Assembly (NCBI GenBank): GCA_035293965.1
Contig: DATGLW010000055.1
Span: 1 to 18,911, forward strand
DNA from: DATGLW01 sp035293965
GTDB lineage: Bacteria; Actinomycetota; Acidimicrobiia; Acidimicrobiales; RAAP-2
DNA: 18,911 bases
Direction: 5' to 3'
In this document: in pieces, positions 1-6,392 of the stretch
Numbering within the stretch: position 1 is the stretch's first letter
Layout of the letters: each line of letters starts with the position of its first letter
Made by a program: the position numbers and the translations under genes
Notes under the pieces: model-generated
What the model saw: the letters and a program-made list of their open reading frames with translations, nothing else
The model's database searches: none
What the model was told of the DNA's origin: nothing

Positions 1-252
1 TGGCCGCCCATCGACCCGAAGAAGGCGGCGTCGCCGAAGGCGAAGATGCCCCCGTCGCTCGCCACCTCCCAGTAGCCGCGCCCGTCGCTCGTGGGCGCGA
101 CGCCGACGATTGGGGCGTTCAGCGGGTGGCCGCCCATCGACCCGAAGAAGGCGGCGTCGCCGAAGGCGAAGATGCCCCCGTCGCTCGCCACCTCCCAGTA
201 GCCGCGCCCGTCGCTCGTGGGCGCGACGCCGACCGCAGGAGCGTTGAGGGCC
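1..252 (-). repeat. Two tandem 126-bp (42-aa) coding repeats in the glycosidase gene
   Basis: Positions 1-126 and 127-252 are successive repeat units. The first 107 nt of each (1-107 and 127-233) are identical base for base; the remaining 19 nt differ. Each unit encodes a 42-residue module with YWEVASDGGIFAFGDAAF followed by FGSMGG. The two bases at the left edge begin a His codon, as at the junction between the two units, so a further copy may lie outside the window. Identity at silent positions points to recent duplication or gene conversion. Confidence 0.95.
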
Positions 253-1397
253 GGCTGGCCCCCGGTCAGCGACTGCCCTCCGAGGTTTGCGGTACCCGGG
301 TTCCCCGACGCCACGCCGCCCGGGCCGAAGGACGAGGCGAGTGCGCGGAGGGTGAGCGGGTTCTGCCCGCCGCCGACCGTGCTCGTGCCGTAGTCCCAGA
401 AGATGGCCACGGCCACGTCGTGGGCGGCGATCCACTGGGCCATGTCGGTCACGAACGTCGGGTCGTCACCCCCGCAGACCTGAGTGCCGGCCGCGGTGAC
501 CGGGCCGCTGTTGGGCGCCGAGGGCCCCCACCCGAGGCCCCACTCCGGGAAGGCCATGGCCTTGCCGTGCGCGGCCGCGAAGGAAGCGAGCCAGTCCAGC
601 CCGTAGGGCTGGGTCTCCATCTGATCGAACTCGGCCTGCGCCCCCGGGTAGGAGGCCCACTCGGTGTCGTAGACGTCGAGGCCGACCAGGTCGACGTCGG
701 CGTCGCCCGGCCAGTACGCGGTCAGGTCCACGTTGCCCCCCCGGGTCGGGTTCCACAGGAACCTGAAGTGCTGGCCGGGGACCGAGCGCATGTCGTTCAC
801 GATCCGTTGCCAGTAGGCGACGAAGGTCGCCGCGTCAGTCGAGCCGGTCCCCCAGGGGAACCACGAGCCGTTGAACTCCCAGCCGAGCCGGATGATCGAG
901 CTCGCCTGGCCGTTCGCCACCAGGTTGCGGGCCACCTGGACCCAGTCCTGGTCGTAGGCGCCGGCGGCGCCGGCTGCCATGGTGGAGGAGCCGGGCACGA
1001 TGTCGATGCCCCACACCATCTGGTAGCCGCTCGAGCCCCACGCCTGCGGGCTCTGGACGGACTGGCTGAGCGTCGTCGACCAGCTGGTGCCGTCGAGGAA
1101 GTCCATGGCGTAGGCCGGGGTCGCACCGATCGCACGCCCCAGTGCGTCGACGTTGGCCACGCCCTCCCAGCCGGCGTAGACGCCGAACGGCGGGGGAGAG
1201 GTCGTGGCGGTCAGCGTGGAGCGCACCGCCGGGTGCTGCGGCGTCGCGGCGTCGACCACGGCTGCGGCCAGCGCCGCCAGCGTCACCGCCGCAGTCAGTG
1301 CCGTGCGCAGGTTCCTGGTCGGCCGGTCGGCGTGCGCGTGCACGCTGCCGCGCCGCATGGCAGGGAAGCCGCCCGCCCGGATCGCCCGCCGAGGCAT
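1..1397 (-). CDS. Secreted GH26-like glycoside hydrolase with C-terminal WEVASDGG repeats (partial)
   Basis: 465 codons are visible; the gene continues past the left edge, so the C-terminus is missing. The N-terminus has arginines followed by a hydrophobic stretch (about residues 30-51), consistent with a signal peptide or membrane anchor. Residues 70-345 look like a GH26-type (beta/alpha)8 barrel: RLGWEFNGSWFPWG carries the likely acid/base Glu174 and MAFPEWGLGW the likely nucleophile Glu285, as in the GH26 pattern of a WEFNG/HEMNG strand and a later PEWG/SEFG strand. From about residue 385 there are two 42-residue repeats containing YWEVASDGGIFAFGDAAF, a repeat I associate with secreted acidimicrobial proteins. 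The ATG at 1397 was chosen because GGAGG (1406-1410) lies 8 nt upstream, directly after a c-di-GMP-I riboswitch. Family knowledge suggests a beta-mannanase or other endo-glycanase, but the substrate cannot be read from the sequence. It probably acts outside the cell on exopolysaccharide or plant-type glycans. Confidence 0.85.
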   Translation of the reverse strand, partial: MPRRAIRAGGFPAMRRGSVHAHADRPTRNLRTALTAAVTLAALAAAVVDAATPQHPAVRSTLTATTSPPPFGVYAGWEGVANVDALGRAIGATPAYAMDFLDGTSWSTTLSQSVQSPQAWGSSGYQMVWGIDIVPGSSTMAAGAAGAYDQDWVQVARNLVANGQASSIIRLGWEFNGSWFPWGTGSTDAATFVAYWQRIVNDMRSVPGQHFRFLWNPTRGGNVDLTAYWPGDADVDLVGLDVYDTEWASYPGAQAEFDQMETQPYGLDWLASFAAAHGKAMAFPEWGLGWGPSAPNSGPVTAAGTQVCGGDDPTFVTDMAQWIAAHDVAVAIFWDYGTSTVGGGQNPLTLRALASSFGPGGVASGNPGTANLGGQSLTGGQPALNAPAVGVAPTSDGRGYWEVASDGGIFAFGDAAFFGSMGGHPLNAPIVGVAPTSDGRGYWEVASDGGIFAFGDAAFFGSMGG

Positions 1398-1410
1398 GTG
1401 CCGTTCCTCC

Positions 1411-1494
1411 GTTCGGTAGCCTGGCTGACCACGTGGGTCCCATGGCTTTGCGCCCCCACCTCGCGGTGGGTTTGCCCTTGTCGCTGGAAACGAC
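1411..1494 (-). promoter_or_regulatory. Cyclic-di-GMP-I (GEMM-I) riboswitch
   Basis: Reading the minus strand, the class I c-di-GMP aptamer landmarks appear in order: ACAAGGGCAAACC (about 1469-1482), a P2 hairpin CCCACC-GCGA-GGTGGG (1455-1470) closed by a GNRA tetraloop, GCGCAAAGCC (about 1444-1453), a variable P3 arm, and the conserved 3' block CAGCCAGGCTACC (1415-1427). P1 probably forms from about UCGUU (5' side, near 1490) and AACGG (3' side, 1409-1413). The 3' P1 strand runs directly into the Shine-Dalgarno GGAGG (1406-1410), 8 nt before the glycosidase ATG. That geometry suggests ligand control of ribosome access. The aptamer call rests on primary and secondary structure matches; whether ligand turns expression on or off cannot be read from sequence. 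Confidence 0.9.
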
Positions 1495-1495
1495 C

Positions 1496-1525
1496 ACTCT
1501 ACCTGTCACGTGCCGCGTCATGCAA
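1496..1525 (-). promoter_or_regulatory. Putative promoter of the riboswitch-glycosidase transcript
   Basis: On the minus strand, TTGCAT (1520-1525) and TAGAGT (1496-1501) are separated by 18 nt, a plausible -35/-10 pair. The -10 would start transcription near 1488-1490, the expected 5' edge of the c-di-GMP aptamer, so the mRNA would have almost no leader before the riboswitch. The match is moderate (3/6 and 4/6); the position is the main support. Confidence 0.5.
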
Positions 1526-1705
1526 GGTGCGCCGCGCGCCGCCCCCCAGGCAGACGCGGGCGTGTGCTGTCGCGATGGCGCCGTGGACTGCTTCGACGAG
1601 CTGTCCATGACACGGGAGTGCAACGTGCGAGGAGCGCGCGAGCGCGTGGCGCGCAGCCGTGACGAGCGCGACCACGCAGGTCGACCGCGCGAGCGTGCAG
1701 GCGGA
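1526..1705. other. Intergenic stretch between zinc-ribbon gene and glycosidase promoter
   Basis: This lies between the stop codon of the zinc-ribbon gene (1706) and the glycosidase promoter. It contains alternating GCGC-rich sequence (about 1630-1665) but no clear hairpin with a T-tract, no convincing small gene and no recognisable RNA. Together with the riboswitch it makes up a 308-nt gap without coding sequence. Confidence 0.4.
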
Positions 1706-2305
1706 TCAGGGCGCTTCGTACCAGACGTGGCCGCAGCTGGCGCAGCGCCGGTGGATGTGCGCCGAGGGGCTGCCCGCCGGGCACCAGTTGGCAGCGTGGT
1801 ACTCGAAGCTGGTGGCCCGAGATGCGCACACCGGACAGCTGTCCGCCCGAGCCGGGCGCGACGGCGGGGGAACGGGCCGCCCCGTTCGCTGCGGGCGGCT
1901 TCCCTGCAGCGCAGGCCGCGCGTCGATGTCGAGGCCGGCCTGGGCATGGGTGACCTCGTCGAAGCAGCGCAGCAAGGTTTCCATGGCGTCGACGCGCCGG
2001 CGGAGGCTCGCCCGGAACGAGGGGCCCTCGTCGACGAGGGTGCATCGGGCAACTCGCTCGGCTGCCTCGCGCACCTCCTCGTCGGCCCGCAGCCGGCCGC
2101 CCACCCATTCGGCGGCGACGAGGCGATGTCCGACGATCCCTCTGATCCGGAAGAAGGGTTTCGTGCGGTGTGCGCGTGCCGGCGTTTCTTGCCAGCGCGG
2201 CCGCGACGGCAGGAGCAACGCCGCCAGGAGCGTCGACTGCTCGGTCAAGGTGTCGTTGGCCACCCCTGCAGGCAAGCCGACCTGTGTCTCCCACCTGTCT
2301 CCCAC
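1706..2305 (-). CDS. Hypothetical protein with C-terminal zinc ribbon
   Basis: I do not recognise the family. With a GTG start at 2305 it has 199 residues. The C-terminal 45 residues carry two CxxC knuckles, SCPVC (C157, C160) and RCASC (C188, C191), separated by a stretch with further Cys and His (W-C-P-A-G, H-I-H). This looks like a zinc ribbon, and the protein ends in GHVWYEAP, where a wing-like aromatic strand is typical. The middle (about residues 60-130) is charged and probably helical. Third codon positions are GC-rich in this frame from about 2263 leftward, which supports coding. The start is uncertain: GTG 2263 and TTG 2275 are alternatives, and the region before 2263 has weaker codon use and overlaps an 11-bp tandem repeat. 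It faces away from the gene starting at 2418. Confidence 0.55.
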   Translation of the reverse strand: MGDRWETQVGLPAGVANDTLTEQSTLLAALLLPSRPRWQETPARAHRTKPFFRIRGIVGHRLVAAEWVGGRLRADEEVREAAERVARCTLVDEGPSFRASLRRRVDAMETLLRCFDEVTHAQAGLDIDARPALQGSRPQRTGRPVPPPSRPARADSCPVCASRATSFEYHAANWCPAGSPSAHIHRRCASCGHVWYEAP

Positions 2306-2306
2306 C
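2285..2306 (-). repeat. 11-bp tandem duplication GGTGGGAGACA x2
   Basis: The minus strand reads GGTGGGAGACA twice in succession near the proposed start of the zinc-ribbon gene, with a degenerate GGGGGAC copy upstream. Eleven is not a multiple of three, so a change in copy number would shift the frame if this part is translated, or change start-site spacing if it is leader. Confidence 0.6.
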
Positions 2307-2417
2307 CGTCCCCCGTCCGAGCCGCCGACGTCACCGTTCAGGGGGACGCCGGGCGAACGCCGGTGGGACGGCGTCGACGTAGCGTGCGCTCGCAACGGTG
2401 TGGCAGGGAGGTGAGGC

Positions 2418-2723
2418 GTGGACACGCTGACCGAGAGCGGAGCGATGGTCCGGCGACGCCGGCCGCGCCTGGGGTGGAGGCCGACAGTCGGGCGTCGTGC
2501 ACGCCAGGTGAGCGTGCGAGCGGGGGACGCACCCGCAGGGCCGGTCGCCGGCGCCGACGAGCGGGTCATCGACCACTTGCTCGAGTACCTGGCTCGTTAC
2601 CACGACATGCCGTCGGAGCAGCCGACCGGCGACGGCCACCGCGGCCCGGTGCGCGGGCGCACGAGCCGGCACGCGGGCATGCGCCAGCAGGCGGCGACCG
2701 GCGCCACCGGGAGCGTGCCGTGA
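2418..2723 (+). CDS. Small basic hypothetical protein
   Basis: A 101-residue protein starting at GTG 2418, preceded by GGGAGG (2406-2412) at good spacing. The first 35 residues are Arg-rich. Residues around 48-65 (DERVIDHLLEYLARYHDMP) look like an amphipathic helix, and the tail is low in complexity. No signal peptide or known motif is visible. Its stop codon overlaps the GTG of the next gene (GTGA, 2720-2723), implying translational coupling with a sortase-anchored surface protein. A TAGCGT hexamer at 2380-2385 could be a -10 box, but no good -35 accompanies it. Function unknown. Confidence 0.5.
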   Translation: MDTLTESGAMVRRRRPRLGWRPTVGRRARQVSVRAGDAPAGPVAGADERVIDHLLEYLARYHDMPSEQPTGDGHRGPVRGRTSRHAGMRQQAATGATGSVP

Positions 2724-3037
2724 CGGCCCGTCGCCTTCTCTGGTGCGTGCCCGCCCTGGTCGCCGGCCTGACGATCGGGGGCACCGAGATGGCGCTGGCC
2801 GCGCCGAGCCCGGCGCAGTGCGGGGACGTCGGCTGTCCCAGCCCGGCCGTTCCCGAGCAACCCAGCAACGGGCCGATGGTGGCATCGACGGGGCACTCGA
2901 CGGATCCGACCGGAGGCCTCGCCTTCACCGGTGCCGACATCATGGAGACGACCGTCTTCGCCCTCGGCGTCCTCGCCGCCGGCTCGGCGCTCGTGTACTC
3001 GAGCAGGCGCGCCCGGCGCACCGGCGCCGGCGGCTGA
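2720..3037 (+). CDS. Small LAXTG-type sortase-anchored surface protein
   Basis: A 105-residue protein in the classic wall-anchored layout. It has a signal peptide (RR then hydrophobic residues 6-27, with a plausible cleavage after ALA about residue 27), a short Pro/Ser-rich exported segment with two Cys (C34, C39), a LAFTG motif at residues 67-71, a hydrophobic span at about 76-94, and a basic tail RRARR. LAXTG is the motif recognised by class E sortases of high-GC actinobacteria. After cleavage only about 40 residues would be displayed, which is very short. The GTG start at 2720 overlaps the stop of the preceding gene by 4 nt. No sortase gene lies in the window. Confidence 0.7.
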   Translation: MTARRLLWCVPALVAGLTIGGTEMALAAPSPAQCGDVGCPSPAVPEQPSNGPMVASTGHSTDPTGGLAFTGADIMETTVFALGVLAAGSALVYSSRRARRTGAGG

Positions 3038-3123
3038 CCTTCGGGTCCGGGGCGCGATCGCAACTTCCGGCCGGGCCGGTCGGGCCTGTCGAGCAGCATC
3101 CCGGCGGCCAGTCGCCGCTCAGG

Positions 3124-3846
3124 TCAGCGAGCGTCGACCGGGAAGAACAGCTCGAAGCGCCCAGAGCAGGGTCGTCGCACCGACGGGGGGAGGCCGCCCT
3201 CCTCGGGCGCCCCGAGCTGCGACGCGTAGCAGGCGATGGCCCGCAGCTTGCGTTCGCGGTGCCCGGCGGCTCGCACGACGACCGGACGCCGCCGCACGAG
3301 CGCGAGCGCCCGGCGAGGTGCGTTCCACTGCCAGATGGGGTACTCGAGGAGCCGCGCCCTTCCGTCGGCCAGCGCCTCCCGGGCCGCACGACCCAGGGCG
3401 GCATGGTCCGGGTGCGGGTCGGTTGCCGACGTCACGAGCACGTCCTGCGGCGCCATCTCCGCCGCCAGAGAGCGGATGGCGGCGACGAGCTCGTCGTGGT
3501 GGCGGTCGAGTCCCTGGTCGGGGAAGCCAAGCCATCGTACGTGCGCCTCGTCGACGCACAGCACCGAGGCCGCCGCGACCAGCTCGGCGTGGCGCCGCGC
3601 CGCGACGGCCAGCGACCGGTGGCCGGGCGGGTTGGCCGCTCCGTCGGACACCACGGCCACGGTCACGGTCGTCCCCCGTGCCCGGCGGACGAGGATGGCG
3701 AGGGCGCAGCCGAGCGTCTCGTCGTCGGGATGCGGCGCGAGGACGAGGCAGGACCGGCCGGCGCTCGTGCCGGTCTCGTCGCGAGCGGTGAGGCGGAGCC
3801 ACGACCGCAGCACCCAACCGGCAGCGATCTTGCCGGCGCGTCGCAC
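3124..3846 (-). CDS. PIG-L/LmbE family deacetylase
   Basis: A 240-residue protein with the zinc-binding APHPDDE motif (residues 37-43) and the second metal-site motif HPDH (145-148), both diagnostic of the PIG-L/LmbE fold. It also has RRHAELVAAASVLCV (about 84-97), which matches the conserved helix after the first motif. Members remove acetyl groups from N-acetylglucosamine-type substrates, for example MshB in mycothiol synthesis or GlcNAc-PI deacetylases. The sequence does not show which substrate applies; it lies among envelope genes, so a glycan or glycolipid substrate is a reasonable inference. The GTG start at 3846 is preceded by GGGAAG. The gene lies 30 nt behind the small basic protein ending at 3877 on the same strand, so they probably form one operon. 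Confidence 0.85.
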   Translation of the reverse strand: MRRAGKIAAGWVLRSWLRLTARDETGTSAGRSCLVLAPHPDDETLGCALAILVRRARGTTVTVAVVSDGAANPPGHRSLAVAARRHAELVAAASVLCVDEAHVRWLGFPDQGLDRHHDELVAAIRSLAAEMAPQDVLVTSATDPHPDHAALGRAAREALADGRARLLEYPIWQWNAPRRALALVRRRPVVVRAAGHRERKLRAIACYASQLGAPEEGGLPPSVRRPCSGRFELFFPVDAR

Positions 3847-3876
3847 TGGTTCTTCCCGGTCGGTGTCGCCGCAGGA

Positions 3877-4236
3877 TCAGCGAGGGCCGCGCTGCTGCTG
3901 GCGGAAGGTCTGAGGCGGCATGCCCGGCCGACGCCGCGGGCCGCCCTTGCCACTCTGGCGCTGCTGGCGCGACGCCGCGCGCCGCAGCTCGCGGCCCGGC
4001 CCCTCCTTGGGACCGGGCCGGAGCATCTCCTCGAGGACCTTCGCCCGACGTGGCTCTGGCACGCGCCGCAGGAGCGTGTCGACCTGGACCATGTGATCGG
4101 GGAGCCTCCGGTGCTTCTTCCGCGACTTCTCGAGGAACTTCACCAGGCGCCGCGCGTACCAGCGCCTGACGAAGCCGACGCTGAGCATCCTGCGTGAGAG
4201 GCCGTCTCTCAGTCGTCGAGCTCGCTCCCGGATCAC
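3877..4236 (-). CDS. Small Arg/Lys-rich hypothetical protein
   Basis: A 119-residue strongly basic protein, GTG start at 4236 (an ATG at residue 17 is an alternative). The first 65 residues look helical and cationic (SVGFVRRWYARRLVKFLEKS, then KKHRRLPDH). A conserved-looking core, VQVDTLLRRVPEPRRAKVLEEML, is followed by a low-complexity Arg/Gln/Gly tail. There is no signal peptide or membrane span. Codon use is GC3-rich in this frame, supporting a real gene. I do not recognise a family; nucleic acid or membrane-surface binding is possible from charge alone. It is followed after 30 nt by the PIG-L deacetylase gene and faces away from the PilZ gene. Confidence 0.55.
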   Translation of the reverse strand: MIRERARRLRDGLSRRMLSVGFVRRWYARRLVKFLEKSRKKHRRLPDHMVQVDTLLRRVPEPRRAKVLEEMLRPGPKEGPGRELRRAASRQQRQSGKGGPRRRPGMPPQTFRQQQRGPR

Positions 4237-4458
4237 CCCCCCATTCTTGCCGCAACGAGGATGGGAGGAGGACCTGCCTCGCCGCCCGGCCTGTGGCCGG
4301 CCCAGGACGTCACTGGCGAGGTCGGGGCAACGTCGGCTTCCGCCGGGCTTACGCGTGGATGCACGCTCCCTACCGACGTGCAACGCCCCGGCGACTCGGA
4401 TGCCACCTCGGTCGGGGATGACAGAGGGGCGGCCGGCGGTCGCGGGAGGAGGGCATTC

Positions 4459-4803
4459 GTGGAACGGCGGCGGTTTCCCCGGCAGGGCATCGGGTGGCGG
4501 GGGCGGTGCATCCTCGGCGACGACCCGTGGGCCATCTGGATCGAGTGCCGGGCGATCGACATCTCGCTCATCGGCCTCGGGATCGAGGTGTTCGGCCCGG
4601 TGCCCACAGACGTCCTCGGCCGTTCCCTGACCGTCGAGGTCTCTCCGCCGACCAAGCCGTCGGTCGGCCTCAAGCTGTCCGGCCCGGTGCGCCACCGCCG
4701 ACCGGGCCGGCACGGCTCGGTCCACGTCGGCATGGAGATCAGCGACGTGTCGCTCACGGAGGGCTCGGCCACGAGGGCCGTGGAGCGTTTCGAGACCCGG
4801 TGA
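4459..4803 (+). CDS. PilZ-domain protein (likely c-di-GMP-binding)
   Basis: A 114-residue single-domain protein. The N-terminal arginine motif reads ERRRFPRQ, giving RxxxR with R4 and R8; after 25 intervening residues comes D34-I-S-L-I-G39, matching DxSxxG. These are the two c-di-GMP contact motifs of PilZ domains, and their spacing is normal. The rest alternates short strands (LTVEVS, GLKLSGPVR, VHVGMEISDVS), as expected of the PilZ beta barrel. The GTG at 4459 was chosen because GGAGGAGGG (4445-4453) sits 5 nt upstream; an upstream in-frame ATG at 4261 would add a low-complexity segment and has no such site. PilZ proteins act as c-di-GMP effectors, often on polysaccharide synthesis or motility. 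The partner is not visible here. Confidence 0.82.
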   Translation: MERRRFPRQGIGWRGRCILGDDPWAIWIECRAIDISLIGLGIEVFGPVPTDVLGRSLTVEVSPPTKPSVGLKLSGPVRHRRPGRHGSVHVGMEISDVSLTEGSATRAVERFETR

Positions 4804-4862
4804 CGAGCGCGCCCCCGGAGCCGGTCGGGAGCAGGGAAGGCGAGGATCCGAGCGAGCGGCGG

Positions 4863-5276
4863 TCAGGTCCGGCCGGGCTGCCTCGCGGTGCGGACCTCTG
4901 CCCAGACGGCGTTCCCCGACCCCGGCGCCCGGCTCACGCCCCAGCGCTCGCTGAGCGCCCCCACGACGTGGAGACCTCGGCCGCTGACCGAGAGCTCCCG
5001 GTCGCCGGTCGGTCGTGTGGGACCCGGAGCCTCGATGGAGGCCGTCCCGCTATCGGCGACCTCCACCCGGATGCACCCGGGAGCGCAATCCAGCCGCAGG
5101 TCGATGCGACCCGAGCCGTGCACCAGCGCGTTGCTCACCAGCTCGCTCACGACGAGCACGAGTCGCTCACGTTCCTCGTCGTCGCACCAGGCCGCACTCT
5201 CGGCCCTCACCCAGGATCTCGCTCGCCCGGGGCTCTGGGGCTCCGCCGCGAAGGTGCGGAACGCCTCGTGTGCCAT
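4863..5276 (-). CDS. RsbW-like ATP-binding protein (HATPase_c_2, anti-sigma/serine kinase type)
   Basis: A 137-residue single GHKL-ATPase domain. It contains the N box ELVSNALVHG (E45, N49), the G1 box VADSG (D75) and a GRGLHVV G2 box (99-105), in the order and spacing of stand-alone HATPase_c_2 proteins common in actinobacteria. There is no histidine-kinase dimerisation domain, so it probably acts as an anti-sigma factor or a regulator of an STAS anti-anti-sigma partner, neither of which is nearby. The ATG at 5276 was preferred over the in-frame ATG at 5339 because AGGCGG lies just upstream of it and MAHEAFRTF is where homologues usually begin. It lies downstream of the hydrolase gene on the same strand with a 156-nt gap. 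Confidence 0.82.
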   Translation of the reverse strand: MAHEAFRTFAAEPQSPGRARSWVRAESAAWCDDEERERLVLVVSELVSNALVHGSGRIDLRLDCAPGCIRVEVADSGTASIEAPGPTRPTGDRELSVSGRGLHVVGALSERWGVSRAPGSGNAVWAEVRTARQPGRT

Positions 5277-5432
5277 GGCTGTCCGCCTCGTACGTCGATC
5301 CCGGTCTAGCCGTACCCAGCGCAAGCTGGAAGGATGCACGCCAGGGCGCCCCGGCTCACCGGCGGCCGATCGACAGGTGCGGGGTGGGGGCGAGGAGCGG
5401 GCCGCCGGCCCGGTGCGCCGCCAGCCGCGGGC

Positions 5433-6392
5433 TCACCGGTGGTCGGGACGGTGCTCGTCGAGGAAGCGCCGGAGCTCCCGACGCACCTCGGCGTCCTCCG
5501 GCGAGCGCCCACCGAAGCCGCCGTGGGGCATCGCCTCGAAGACGTGGAGCTCCGCGTCGACCCCGGCTGCACGGAGCTTGCGGTGCATCCGCACGGTGTT
5601 GGACAGGAAGAGGTCCCGGGTGCCGGCCTGGAGGAAGGTGGGCGGGAAGCCCGTGAGGTCGGCGAACAACGGCGACAGGTAGGGATGAGCCAGGTCGTGG
5701 CCACCCGCGTAGAGGAGGTTCGTCTGCAGCAGGCTGCCGAGGACGTTGTCGATGCCGAGGTTGGTCGAGAAGGTGTCGCCCGCCTCGGTCAGGTCGACCT
5801 CGGGGGAGAGCAGCACGAGGGCGGCGGGCAGGGGCAGCCCCTCGTCGCGTGCCCGCACCACGAGGGCAGCGGCCAGGTTGCCGCCGGCCGAGGCACCGCC
5901 GACGAGCACGTGGCGCGGGTCGCGCTGTGCCAGCAGCTGCCGGTAGACGGCGAGGCAGTCGTCGAGCGCGGCCGGGTAGGGATGGCGGGGTGGCATCCGG
6001 TAGTCGGGTGCCCACGTCACCATGCCGTTGGTGGCGGCATCGGCGCTCGCCATCAAGCGGCACGCCTCGCCACCACCGAGGACGAGCGCGCCGCCGTGGA
6101 CGTACAGGTAGACGGGCGACTCCGGGCCGTCTTCGACGCCGTCGGCGCGGGCGACGAAGGTGCGGACGCCTGCGATGTCCACGTCGTCGACGGTCACCGG
6201 GAACCGGACGTCGCCGAAGCGCGCCAGGATGTACTTGTCGCCTTCGGCGACGTGCCGCTCCCAGCCGGCGAGGTCGTCGAGCGCCGGCGGCGGCGCGGTG
6301 GTCCGAGCTTCCGCGGCGAGGAACTGCTGCGCCTCCTCGCTCACGCTGGAGGGGACTGGCGGCCTGGGCCGGATCGACGGCTCGGTGCTCAT
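5433..6392 (-). CDS. Alpha/beta-hydrolase, HSL family carboxylesterase
   Basis: A 319-residue protein with the hormone-sensitive-lipase family features: oxyanion-hole motif HGGAL (99-103), nucleophile elbow GGASAGGN with Ser168, acid Asp260 in AGTRDLF, and His290 in MPHGGF. The N-terminal cap region (1-60) is helical, as usual. The family hydrolyses short acyl esters and lactones; here GASAGG replaces the more common GDSAGG. There is no signal peptide, so it is cytoplasmic. ATG 6392 has AGGAGG 4 nt upstream. The gene is divergent from the VOC gene and shares a 317-nt intergenic region containing inverted repeats. Confidence 0.9.
   Translation of the reverse strand: MSTEPSIRPRPPVPSSVSEEAQQFLAAEARTTAPPPALDDLAGWERHVAEGDKYILARFGDVRFPVTVDDVDIAGVRTFVARADGVEDGPESPVYLYVHGGALVLGGGEACRLMASADAATNGMVTWAPDYRMPPRHPYPAALDDCLAVYRQLLAQRDPRHVLVGGASAGGNLAAALVVRARDEGLPLPAALVLLSPEVDLTEAGDTFSTNLGIDNVLGSLLQTNLLYAGGHDLAHPYLSPLFADLTGFPPTFLQAGTRDLFLSNTVRMHRKLRAAGVDAELHVFEAMPHGGFGGRSPEDAEVRRELRRFLDEHRPDHR

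Noticed and set aside
126..1610. Long plus-strand open frame opposite the glycosidase
   Set aside because: Its product is Arg/Gly/Pro-rich without motifs, while the minus strand encodes a clear GH26-like protein and riboswitch. Long antisense frames are expected at this GC content.
1142..2717. Plus-strand open frame running into the LAXTG gene
   Set aside because: The part before 2720 is antisense to the riboswitch and zinc-ribbon gene and looks random; only the section from 2720 has signal peptide and sorting motif.
4261..4458. Upstream extension of the PilZ gene to ATG 4261
   Set aside because: The extension is low in complexity, has no good ribosome-binding site, and overlaps the region needed for divergent promoters; GTG 4459 has a strong Shine-Dalgarno.
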